From Puffinus mauretanicus (taxonomy: Eukaryota; Chordata; Aves; Procellariiformes; Procellariidae): DNA of 64,000 bases. A model generated the notes under the pieces. That model was given only the letters and a program-made list of their open reading frames with translations, had not been told where the DNA came from and made no database searches. Of this stretch, positions 1 through 11,937 are shown piece after piece (the stretch's first letter is position 1; each line of letters starts with the position of its first letter). The stretch covers positions 186,001 through 250,000 of the forward strand of contig JAJKFH010002505.1 in assembly GCA_023333565.1 (NCBI GenBank), given 5' to 3'. Position numbers and translations under genes: made by a program.

Positions 1-1109
1 GGGGGCAGCTTGTTACGTTTCAGGTTTTGATATTACAAAGCTGACGCTGGTGTCAAGGTAGTGTCAGCATTACTTTCTATTATCAAAATAAAAATTCTAA
101 TGTGATCCTACTTTCCTGAACCCCATAAGGCTCTAAAAGAAATCAAAGCTAGATTTATATCACTAGATGCACTGAAAAGCATCTTTATTTTAAGCTGAGA
201 TTAAGAGAGTCTTATGAGAAAGACCACAGTCCACAAAAATTATTAGTGAATACACCCTCTTTCCAGCACACCAGCTCTTCCATGGGCCATGGAGCCTCAT
301 CCCACAGCCCGAAAGCTCTGCAGAGAATATAAATGGCTACATTTTTTTCCTACCATTTCACTATTCCTGGGGGTTTTGAGCAGGGATGGTTAAGACCAGC
401 ATTACTACAGGCAAATAATAAATCAGTATTCTCTATACTGTGTTCCAAGTTACCTGTCACCATACATTTTGAGTGATCAATGAAAACTTTGTGGGAAGGG
501 GGTTAATTAACTGTTATTACAAATTTGACATAAAACCTGAAACAAAAGACATCTACTAATTGTTAAAAAAGAAATAGAATATTAAGTACTATTAAGAACA
601 CCTTTCTAACCAAACTGCTCTGGCAGTTTGATTCAGTCCTGGTAAGGATCTCCATGGTCCATCAGATAGCCTTAATTTCAGGGATGAGAGCTCCCAGGGA
701 AGGACAGACACACAGGGGAAAGCTGTGTTTCCCACAGGGTGCTGCGGCGAAGTGTTGAGGCTGTGCTGACTGAACCACTCCAAGCCACAACCAGAGGTAA
801 GCAGCGGCACAGCCACCAGCCCAGACAAGCCTTTCTGAGGTCCGAATTTGACAACAAGCCTTATGCAAAGAGGTTATTGACTACCGGGCACCTAAGGCAC
901 TCCTGAATACGCATGGAAGTTATGACCTAGTTCTTCTTACTGAGTTCTCTCCACATGAACCCTGAAGCTCCGTTATCACCACAAGAATTTGGGTTTTCTG
1001 GTATCTGAAGGCAGTCCACAGGTACAAGCACTGAATATGCGCTGTGGCAACCCGACCTCCGAGACATCTGCGGAAACTGACTGAGAAGGCAAAGCTCTCA
1101 TTTGTAGAA

Positions 1110-1218
1110 ACACAGAATCCTTTAGGTTGGAAAGGACCTTTAAGATCATCGAGTCCAACCGTTAACCTAACACTGCCAAGTCCACCACTAAACCACGTCC
1201 CTAAGCACCACATCTATA
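1110..1218 (-). mobile_element. CR1 LINE 3'-end fragment
   Basis: This is a 5'-truncated CR1 retrotransposon tail. Read on the minus strand it gives the familiar CR1 3' motif: a GGACTCGATGATCTTTAAGG-like core, then GTCCTTTCCAACCTAAAGGA and a degenerate ATTCTGTG end. The plus strand shows the complementary 'aggttggaaaggacc' and 'gatcatcgagtccaacc'. Only about 100 bp remains and there is no open reading frame. CR1 of this form is the dominant interspersed repeat of birds and supports an avian source. It abuts an AT-rich simple repeat. Confidence 0.85.
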
Positions 1219-1300
1219 TATTAATAAAATATCTATATGATAATATCTATATAATATATAATATATATCTATATAATATCTATACGATAATAAAAATAAC
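1211..1300. repeat. AT-rich simple repeat
   Basis: A low-complexity run of 'atatctatata', 'taatatctatata' and similar units lies directly against the truncated end of the CR1 fragment. It contains no gene-like signal. Confidence 0.8.
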
Positions 1301-4300
1301 AAATTTACAACAGTTTAAAAAAAGCTGAAATAAAGCACAAAAATCACAAATGGGATTGTAATTTCCTGCAGAAAATGTGAATCCGAACTTCAGTCACTTC
1401 ATCTTCTTTACTGCAGCTTCCCCCCTCAGCGAACAAGAGCCAAGTCCCTACTCTAGGGAGACAACACTTTCTTCTGCAAGTTCACCTTTACACTGTTCAA
1501 TGTTCACCTTGAACTTATGCACCACCAATATCCTCCTTAATGACAACGAAAAAGCTCAAAGAAAGGTCTGTGCATGCCTTTACTCTATATATATCCTCCA
1601 CTTTTCTGAGAAATAAGTAAACAAACTGATAGGTCCACATTGATTCTATTTCAAATATTAGTTTGTAATACATTAAATTACAATGGGGTTCAAATTAACA
1701 CTGGAACTTAAGCAAAACCTAGGTTACTTTTCCAAGCTCTTCATGCAAAAGAAAATGCATTTCAAAGTTCTTCATAGCATTTAGTAGCAGAATATCAAAA
1801 ACCATCTCCTCAAAAAATGAACTTAAAGCAGGTTGGGAGTTTGGAGTCAATCATTCATTTGACTTAAGTTGGAACAGTAACTGCAATCACTGACTTCTCC
1901 CACCAAGTAAGATTTTTTTCATTCCTTTCATATTCTTTTATTCAGCTGCTTACCCCCCCATCGTGATTCTCAAATATTTATTACTGAAATGTAAAGAACA
2001 ACTTAATTGAAAAACGGACTTAAAAGCCTAACCACACTGACCTTTGTAACAACTCCAAACACGCCATTTTACACTGCAAATCCTTGCCTTTCTCAAGTAA
2101 GGCCTCATTCTTTCCCTTAAAACTCCAGCTATTCTCAGGCACCAATAGCTAAACATTCTGTCCCATGCCCCAAACAAATCAAGCTGGCTATGGCTCCTCC
2201 ACTTCTCAGTCCAAACTCCTTAAGCTGAGATTGAAGACTACACCATATTCCTCCTCTTTGGTTCTTTAACTACACTGCAGCTTCACCTGTGAGTACCTCA
2301 ACATACCACTTCTTACTCACACACACCCAGGATTTTTGAGGTAACATCTTGGCGTTCATTCTGCCAATCCCTTTAGCAACTGCTACCCTTCCCAAAGGCT
2401 GGAAATCTAAACCATGCTGTACTTACTCTAGAGCCCGCATGATTTTACCCATTCCCCCAAACGTAGCTATGATATTAGCCAGGTGACTTCAAGGCAGAAA
2501 CTCATTAAGGTCTATCTGTTTAGACTAGTACATACTGTATGAACAGCATGAGTTCAAAATAAGACTTTAAAAAGAAATATGCCAGTAATACATTTTACCA
2601 ATCTTTGCTGTTTTTTGGTGACCACATAGTACCAACAGCCACTTAGTTAATGAAAAGTTTGCCATATTTCTTGTTCAAATGATCACCAAAAAAGGTTGAG
2701 ATACCCCAGATGAATGCTTTAGCCTATTCTCAGTTGCCCTGGAGTTATTACTGCACAGTGACAACTCTTGCCTAAAAATGAGTAAGGACATAAAGCAGAA
2801 GCAACCTTTCAAGTTCTCACGCATTACAGAATCACACTCTCTCTCACACTATATAATTCAGACTTTCTTCTTTATGGACTTTAACCTCCTCATGAAATAT
2901 GATCTGGAAAAAAATCCCATAATATTCCTTCTGCAGTGCTCCTAAGAAATTGATTTCTTCAATTTATTCACTGTAAGTTCAGCCTTTCTTATGCCAACAC
3001 TGTCGTCTTCTTTCTCCTTTTGAGTATACGCTTCTTTTTAAGAGAGATTCACACTCCCGTAACATTTTTCTGCCACTTATTACCATCTGTATTATGAACA
3101 TCTTCACTTCTCCATCCTAATCTATTGCAGAATACTACTTCAAAACAGAAAAACCTAGAAGAAAACCACCACCACAAAAACCTGACATCAAGCAAGTAGA
3201 ACAAAGGAAAGGATTTGGCAAGGGATTTTAAAACTTTTTTCCCTCCCCGATCCAGACTAACAATAGAAGTATTTAAAGGCCACAAAACACCACACTGACC
3301 TCGTGTCCCTTTCCTGTTCTCCTCCAGATCCAACTTCTCCTGCCAGCGTACCTTCCCAAAAGCACAAATCCATTACGACAATAGATTCAAGCTATTCTGC
3401 TTGTCTCAGCGCCAAGTGGGCCAAAATGACCATATAATCTCCCCGCATTAAGGGGGAAGAGATTCCACAACTGCAAACAGACAGGTATTTCCTCAAGTGC
3501 TTCTTCCATGTCTGCTATCCATAGTATATATACTGCAATACTTTTCAACCTATACCCTAAAAAAGTCTGTTGTCATTAAGTTTTAATTTGCTACAGAAGT
3601 GTTCCACACCCTTCAGAAAACATACCTCGGCAAGTTAAAAACCTGAAAACCCCCATAACCCCATACTGGTAAGCCTTAGATTCTCCCACAGGTGAGCATC
3701 TTTATTTTCTCAAAGTCAAATGAATAGTTCCAACAATTTTTTAATAAATATGACCTAAGTAGCTAAGGTAGAGAGAAGTTCTCTGAGCAAAAACCTCTCT
3801 GATGAAAAACCTAGAGTAAATTTAACAGTTTAAAAGCATGGATTGAATTACATTTACTCCAAGTAGAGAGAAACGGGAGTTATCACCGTTAGGTGGAACC
3901 TGCAAACTTGGGTTACAAATCGCACATTCTCTAGGCAGCAGAGCACTACCTGCATAGTAAGAAAACGGCTGAATAACTGACACAGGCAGCAGCCAGGACA
4001 AAACATCAGACAGGCTCAGCATGTTAACAGTTTGTTCATCACAGGTTCTTCACCAACAGATTCTTCTACTGCTTTTGTGTACCTAATGCAGTAGCAAAGG
4101 GATTTGAAGATCACAAAAAGATTAAAACAGTATCTGTTTTCACATTATACATGTAAGTGTGGGCTGCTCAAAAACATTCAAAACAACAGGTTCTTACTAC
4201 CTTTTCAAGACTAAACAAGACAGAGAGGAAGGTCACATTCTACGCCATCACATCGTGGCTGGCGCAGAACTTGATTACAGCGATTCCTCTCACCTTTCAC

Positions 4301-7300
4301 AATAACAATTAAATGATGATACGACAGTCATATTCAGTTAAGTCACTGCACTGAAAATAGCTGATATTTCATAGAGATATAACATTATCTGCAGACTCAT
4401 ATTAGGATTTATATTACATTGATTTATTATTGGTTTTGTTTAAAAGCATGTTTGGTTTCAGAAAACTCACTCTTGTTTCTGCTTGAAGTTACTTTTACAG
4501 GCACAACTAAGGACAAATTTTAACATAAAAAGTAGCACAAGCCATCCAGCAGAAGGAAAACACTGTTTGCACACTCTCCTTCCTGCTCCTGGAGTAATTA
4601 GGATAGCCAAATATTACCTTCTCATTCAAAGAAATAGCATGACACATTGCTTGCATTGCAAGGAAGAAATGCCATTTGGATTATCATCTTAACAAAAAAA
4701 CAGGTGTCAGTTACCCAAAGGGAGGGATGAGTGTCCAGGTAAAAAAAAAAAAAAGGCCTTCAAAAAAAATCCAGGACATTTGTGCAGTACGTCACGGTGT
4801 TGTGTATGTAATTTTTTCACATATACTTGAAAGGCTTTTTTGTTTAAGAGATGTATCCAGTTTAGTCAAAATGCTTTATATACACACACAAGGGTTATCA
4901 CCGACTTAAGTGACAACAAATACAGTTGTCTTTAAAAACCTTAAAACAGACTTGACCATCCAAAACAATTCTGATTTACAATCTAAGAATACATAAGACT
5001 CTGCAGGGCTCAGGTTTAACTGTTTAACAGCAAACCATTTAGATCAATTACATATCTCGTACATTCTGTCATTAACAACTTAGTTAATTTAAATTTCAGA
5101 TTAGCTTAAGAATTTATCTACTCACTGTTTTATTCTGCTCTTTTTCACACAAGCTCAGTGCTGAAGTTTCTGAACCACAAACATTCTTCATTAGATTAGG
5201 GCATCACTTGGTTCCTTTTACTACAGCTAAAGAGTGAAAGTGAGGCCTCAACCTTTCAACTTCAACCCTAATGCCACTTCACTGGTGTTAATGCTGATGT
5301 GCCTTTAACGTGAGGATGAAAACATTCTGCCACTAGCTTACTGGTTACTCAGAGACAAATTAGCTATACACCACCACCCTGCGTACACACTTACCTCACC
5401 TCCTAAAAGCATTCAAGTTCATAGATGGAAAGAGCTCTAAGTGCTATAAAAAACACTCCATTTATTTGTATGAGACTGGACCTGTAACACAGAAGACTGC
5501 GTCTGCAGCAATGCTGGAATATAGTAGGGGAATCCTAGGCAAGTGAATTAGTAATATTTAACAACTCCACCTCCCCTCCTTAAAGAAGGGGGTTTCCCCT
5601 ACATTCAGTCAATGAACTGCCAGTGCCTAATTTTACTTTAATTAGTCTCTTTGCTTTTGTAGTGGTTGCATTAGTGTTCCTCAAGAATACGGGATTTATA
5701 AATACTGCCCTTTTATTAGAAACATTTGGCTAATAATGAAATGGTATCGGCAAGCATCATTTTCACTTCCAAGTTGAGCTTTCTATTCAAACAAGCAAGG
5801 ACTTTTCACATTCCATATCCATCCTCCCGTCAAAACAAGCAGCAATGCTTTGGTTATACTGCTGAAAATAAAAGTTTCATAAAAAGTTCACATTATGGAG
5901 CACATCTAAATGCCACCACAGCAAGAAGGTCACTAAGCAAAGAGGTGCTACACAGAGGCTTGAAATCTTAGTGACAGCCGTTCTATGAATTTTATTATAC
6001 AAGGCACTCAAAATTACCTAAAAGGAATTCTTGAAGTTTAGGTTCTGACTATATTGCTATTTTCCTCCCTAAATCTGCTTCATTTCTAAGTGACTAGAAA
6101 GCATTTCTAAGCTTTCTACTGTCACACAGAGCAACGCTACATCCACACAGTCATATTTAATGGGAAATGGTTGAAATGAAACTAATTGTTTGAAACTATG
6201 AAATAGCTAGATGGAAGTTCCACCTACCTTCAGATGGTCAGAAATCAGAGCGATACCATCCTACGATTCTTTGGTTAACAATATTGTAACTACAATATGA
6301 AGATTTCAAAAAGTTACCAGCCTTCCAGAAGCAGTGACAGGTCCAAATAGCCAGACTATGCCAACCAAGAAAGTTTTAGGCAGGATCAATTCCTATTTCC
6401 CCTGTGAAGCCTTCCAAGTCCTAAATTTTCAGTTTTAAACTTTACAGGGAAATTGTACTCCCTCAACCATGTACTGTAAAGGCAATCCCCACTCTGTCCC
6501 TTGAAGTTATCCTGGCTGTGATCTATTATCAACTGAATGAGGAAATACAGTCTATGTCATGGGTAACTCACAACAAGTGTTTCCCAAAAATTGGGGAAAA
6601 ACAGTGAAGCTGGTGTGAGTGTATTAAATGCAGAGTTACAAAATTGATTTTGTGGAAATCGGACTCATGTTAAAAGGAAATATATTCACTATTTCGGAAA
6701 GCTTATTTTAATATATTTGGGAAGCAACTGGTAAGACCATTTGACCTTAAGGCTGTAGACATGAGAGCATACAAGACTAAAACAGCCACAAAGGAGTAAG
6801 CTTTGACTCTGCAGAAGCACTAAAGAAACTCAGGTCAAAATTCATCTGGTTGCTTCTCTCCTAAGCTGCCATGCTGTGAAAACATATATAAAAACAGAAG
6901 AATGATAACAAAGGAAGCTGCACAAGTGAGTGTCAGTGAGTGAAAAGAGTCACAACTAAACCATCTGACACGCACGTTCAGTCTGAAGCTATGGAAAAGG
7001 AACACTTTTAGGGCTGCTTTTTTTTTTTTTTTTTTTTTTTAACATACAGCTTTTCACCCAGGAGTGAAAACATCCAAAAGTCAGGAAGATGGGATGCACT
7101 CCCTGCACAAACAACACCCAAACATTCCATGTAGTAACAAAGCTCCAAGAAAATTACTGACAAAGTCACCTGTATAGAAAATAAGCTACAGTATACCTAC
7201 CTGATCATAAGATAGGGAAAGAGTAGCAGAGTTCAGTACACAGCCACAAACCTTAAGTTGAATGCATACTAACAACCAACAGATTTTCATTCCATGGGAA

Positions 7301-10300
7301 AGCCAAATCTTTCAACTACAATCACGTTCTCACTGTCAGAAACAGATAGGAAGAAAACACCTTGAGGTTACTCTTCCTGCAGACGAATTTAATGGACAGT
7401 TTTCATTTCCTCATCCACCAGAAGAGTCACTCGCTCTGCACAAACTCTAGCTCAGTTTTCCCAAAACTGTGAAAGAACATACAGGCGCAGAACGGAAGGG
7501 AGCATCAGCAAACCTGCAAAAGGGCAAAGACGAGCAAATATATTTGGCGACACTGCTTCCAGGCCCAAGACAGTGTTTCTGAAAAACCTCTTACAGCAAC
7601 AGAATTTAGCATCTCTATTTTTTTTCCTTTTTAAAGACCTGCAGAATATCTGAAGAAGCCAACTGACATAAAACTAATTTGTGTATGTCTCTAGACTCAA
7701 ACTAAATGTTTCCAAATATACCAGTCCAGTTTCAAAATGGTCTCCTTCCAACCAATTATCTTGTCAAAGATAGAAACTAGTCTTTTGCTTGCACTCGAGT
7801 CTGTATTAAACAGGAATTGCAATCCTTTGATTCAGGGTCTAATCCATATATCTGGATAATCATCCTAAAACAACTGCTCTCAAAGAACGGTCCGTTGTCC
7901 AGCCAGAGGCTTTAAATGCTCCACAGTACGCAGTTGTTTCAGTTTGGCAGATCAGAAGGCCAACATGGTTCAGAGGTGCGCACCGCTGAACACATGCTGA
8001 GGACCAACAGCATTCGCTGCGAGAAGCAGCAGCTTTGGAACCACCACAGCAGAAGACTGAGGAGGAACAAAATACAGAAACTGAAATCGTTATTTACAGT
8101 TAACGCATCACTGGTGTGCCTAGGTAACTGGAAAAATATTTTTTTCCAGAGTCCGCAGTCTTTAGTGCGCCAAAACAGTCTCAGCGAAACAAGCTGCTAA
8201 TTTCACACGATATAGGCAACAACTTCTCTAAGGACAGCCTGAACAATTTAGCAGAACTGACCAGCACGTACGTTCTTTAGAAGGTAGACCTTCAATGTCA
8301 ACTGGCACACGACTATAGTCTTCATCTTTGCATCGATCTCTCCACTCACAACAAATTCAGAGCATAGACATTCAATGAAAACATTAAATGCTATGAAAGG
8401 AACACTACTTAGAATAAAAAAAGAAGTACCCTTCAGTTTTCTTTAAACCTACAAAGCCTCAAACCTTTCATAAATCTACATTTAGAACATGGCAACAACA
8501 ATTCATCAATAAAGAACTGGCTTTAATGTTGTCTGTGATATTACAGAATTTACTTGTGTTGAAAACAAAATCCGACTGCGACATTTACATGTAACTGCTT
8601 GAAAACGTGGTAACTTTAAAGTCACACTTTCATCTAACCATTGCACTTCTTCCATGTAGGTCACAAATTTATCATTGAATAATTATATTCATACTTTCTC
8701 TTGTGAATGGGATGACAAAAATACGTATGTTTAACAGAAATCACATTGTGAATGTAACACTTTACCACTTAGTCTTTTTTACAAGTAGTATTTAGACACT
8801 AACACTTAAGCAACTGCTAAAACACCAACTTAGCCAGTTATATAGACACAAGTACCTTCTTTCCGTAACTTGAAGAAATTGGGACATCAGTGTCACCGAC
8901 TGTATTGTTCCAACGAGGCTAAGGAGAATCTCAGCTCCTGACACTCAAAGAATCAAGGCCAAAACAACTGCAAATTTGAGCAGTGCCCATTAGCTGATTC
9001 TTTCTGTTGCTACCTCTTGTTAGCAGCCAGCCTTGAAGTGTACATGAAAGGGCAGGTACATACCTTCCACATTGGAGACTGGACCTCAGAGGTCCTACCC
9101 TTCTTTTTAAGGCTGTTCATGAATATAAACATGTGCAAAGTAAGCAATTTTATCAGATCTAGCCATGCAGTCTGTTAATATAAGGGTATCCCTCATAATT
9201 TAGCACGACATACAGTTTAAGGCTCCTTCTAACAGAAAAGCAAGTTGTTATAGAAAACTTGTATTTGCAAGTGACACTTGATAATGAACTTTTCTGTACA
9301 TATACTTTAAAGGATCAACCGTAACTATTTGGGACAGCAGCTGTATTGCTTATAGTACATACAGAAATTCTAAATATGCTATAACTTCCTATTTTTTCCC
9401 AAGAGCCTACCGTCAAGGAAGAGGGGATATTTACTAATTTACTACTAATTTATGCTAAAAGATATAGAGCATCCACTGCTTGGCAAGATGAAGAGCCCCT
9501 TCCCAACCCCAAATCCTCCACTTAAGCATTCCCATCCACGTCAATGTTCCCAACACCAATGGCTTTTTGTATTTGTTTGCACTTTTTTTTAGATAAGCAT
9601 TTAAACATCTTTAGACCATGCAGAAAATCAAGAATCAGAAAATGAAAGATTTCCAAAACAAACCTGCACTTTTAGAAAGTCCAAAGGAACAGGCACACAA
9701 GCATTTTTCGCTGCATATGCCATGTCTAACACAAACACTAATAACCCTGTATCCATTACCAAGAGGATCCAGACATGAAATCAAAAGACAGTAACACAGA
9801 ACTGTGTATCTAATTCCAGACACCTGTAGTTTAATTACATTTCACAACAAGGCAAGCATTGTTGTGATTCATTTGAACTGGAAAAAACAGTTATCACCAG
9901 TTTCCACAAGTCAACACACACTAATATCTTAAATCAATTCTGTGAACAATGAAGCCATGTTTTCCTTTTCAGTAAGTTTATTCTAATGTGAAACATGAAG
10001 AAACAAGCACCCAAATAACTCCAATATAGTATGAAACTTTAATAAAAGTTGTTCAAAAAAACAAAGAGCAAAATTTTAGAAATAAACTGAAAAGCTTGAC
10101 TCCTAATCACACATCTTTCTGACATCAGCAAGAGTACTTTCGGACTTTCAAAGGGAAAAAAAAAAAAGGAAACAAAGATCTGCTGTTGAAACATTACTCC
10201 CAAAGACTGTTGAAACGCATAACATGAAGCTTCAGAGACAGACAGTTTTATTAACAGGAGGCTTAATTTTAAACAGTATGTACAAATCACATGACTTTTC

Positions 10301-10800
10301 CAAAGTTGGGACCACCTAGTAATCTGTCAAAACAAAATTATGCTAATGAATTACAGAAGCATCTGTGTAATGCGACCGCCTCTTTATTGAAGTACACCTT
10401 TATACAATCCTTCCACATAGTCCTGTACTGTGAAATCCTCTCAGGATGCAGCGCTGCACAGGTTTTCAAATCTCTCCTACACACCACATGAATAAAACTG
10501 TTGCCACTTGCACCTCTCAATTTTGCCTGACCATACACTTCAGTGTTCCATGATATGCAACACCAAAAGGCACTGTTTTTCTTTGTCCAAAAAACAAAAT
10601 GGTTTAAAGTTTACTATGTTTAAGTACAATGATTTGCAGGGAATAGCAGGATTTTTCAGGCAATGCCCAAGTCTTAAAATTTATCATAAGCCAAGCAAGG
10701 AAGAACCAAAAAAATTCTACTTTTCACTTGTGTAATTACTTCCTTTCCAATTCTCTGTTTTTCCATGGAAGGTTTTACTGCACAGCAAAGAAAACGGCAA
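1301..10800. other. AT-rich non-coding stretch, no gene recognised
   Basis: Nine and a half kilobases without a convincing coding exon on either strand. Open frames are all under about 100 codons and lack recognisable domains or paired splice sites. It holds homopolymers such as A14 at 4741-4754 and T23 at 7018-7040. In mammals CPNE1 lies on this side of RBM12 and shares its 5' exons, so the stretch may be intron of CPNE1 whose C2-domain exons would lie left of position 1. That is inference; no copine motif was seen. The right part, roughly 9.9-10.8 kb, has further minus-strand AATAAA hexamers (for example at 9977, 10247 and 10383) and could be an extended RBM12 3' UTR. Confidence 0.5.
7018..7040. 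repeat. T23 homopolymer
   Basis: An uninterrupted run of 23 T on the plus strand. It could be the poly(A) tail of an old minus-strand retrocopy or a simple slippage tract. No source transcript is recognisable beside it. Confidence 0.8.
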
Positions 10801-10814
10801 CTCTTTACAGACTT

Positions 10815-11937
10815 TGAATACAACAGCACAACTTTATTGCAAAAATATATAGTAAACTCAGTATTTTCAAGTTTTGGAGAAAAATAAATTTTATCTCTGA
10901 ATTCACCCATAGCAGTAATTCACGACAGAGTTGCTGAAGATAAAAGTTTCTTTCATATATAAACTAATTTAAAACTTTAGCTGGACTCCAATCTTCTACT
11001 AATAATCACCACTTTGGTTCTCTTAGCAGAGACTCTATGTAAGGAGTTCAAGAGACACATGAGAAATACAACATCAATATCCAACTAGTGTCAAAGATCC
11101 TATCCCAACTGATTCATGTAATCCTAACAAATCAAGCTACTTAAACAATAATGAGTATTTTCAAGTTGTTACTTATACTGCAAATGTTTTATAAGTGTAC
11201 TATGAAACTCATATGATAATGTTTGAGGTTAGCTATACTTGTGGCAAAAGTCTTATTCTGCACAGTTATAATTGCAATATATAAATAACTAAAGGTTATT
11301 CCACAAAGAACAGCTTGAATTTTACAGAACGATTCTGCTCATACTTATAGGAATTAGTTTGGTAGACACATCAGCAATGGGCATAATTCAACTGTTCATA
11401 CAGTGAGAATCTTGGAAAAAACAAAGATACATACACAAAACAATTAATCTGTGTACACTGAGAATTCGTTCAGTTGCAGAGTGAAATCAGGACTTTAAAC
11501 AAAGCTTTGACCTGTAAACAAAGCAAATTCAGCCAGCTTTTAACCAAATCTAGAAATAGCTATCTATTTTACAATGGCTTGCAAGAGCACCCACTGAAGA
11601 GCCTCACTGACTTCATCTATTTCCCTTATCCGAAACTACGTAAAACCGATCTAGATTCCTTGATAAGCACTGTGTCCAGTATAGTTTACCAAACTTCTAT
11701 GATGAATAAGAATCTGTCTAGCTTCTCCACATATTCGTACAGGAAAATCCACTGCGCATCTATCCTTGCAGTGTTTCTTACGTAATGGCTAACCCAGTGC
11801 TCTGTCTTATCAAAACCAATCTGTTTTACAATTTAAACAATCCACAGGTTCTATCCTGGAAATACTATAAAAACCAATCCAGATGCATTTATCACAGCAC
11901 TATGAATATCTATTCTACAACTACTTCATATTAACAG
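10815..11937 (-). other. RBM12: RBM12 3' UTR (probable)
   Basis: Non-coding sequence directly downstream of the RBM12 stop codon. The first minus-strand AATAAA after the stop is at 10833-10838 (plus-strand TTTATT in 'aactttattgc'), which would give a 3' UTR of about 1.1 kb. Further hexamers occur more distally, so longer forms are possible. The boundary is inferred from the hexamer only. Confidence 0.5.
10833..10838 (-). terminator. Candidate RBM12 poly(A) signal
   Basis: A canonical AATAAA on the minus strand, about 1.1 kb past the RBM12 stop and the first such hexamer encountered. Alternative hexamers lie at 10383-10388, 10247-10252 and 9977-9982. Confidence 0.45.
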
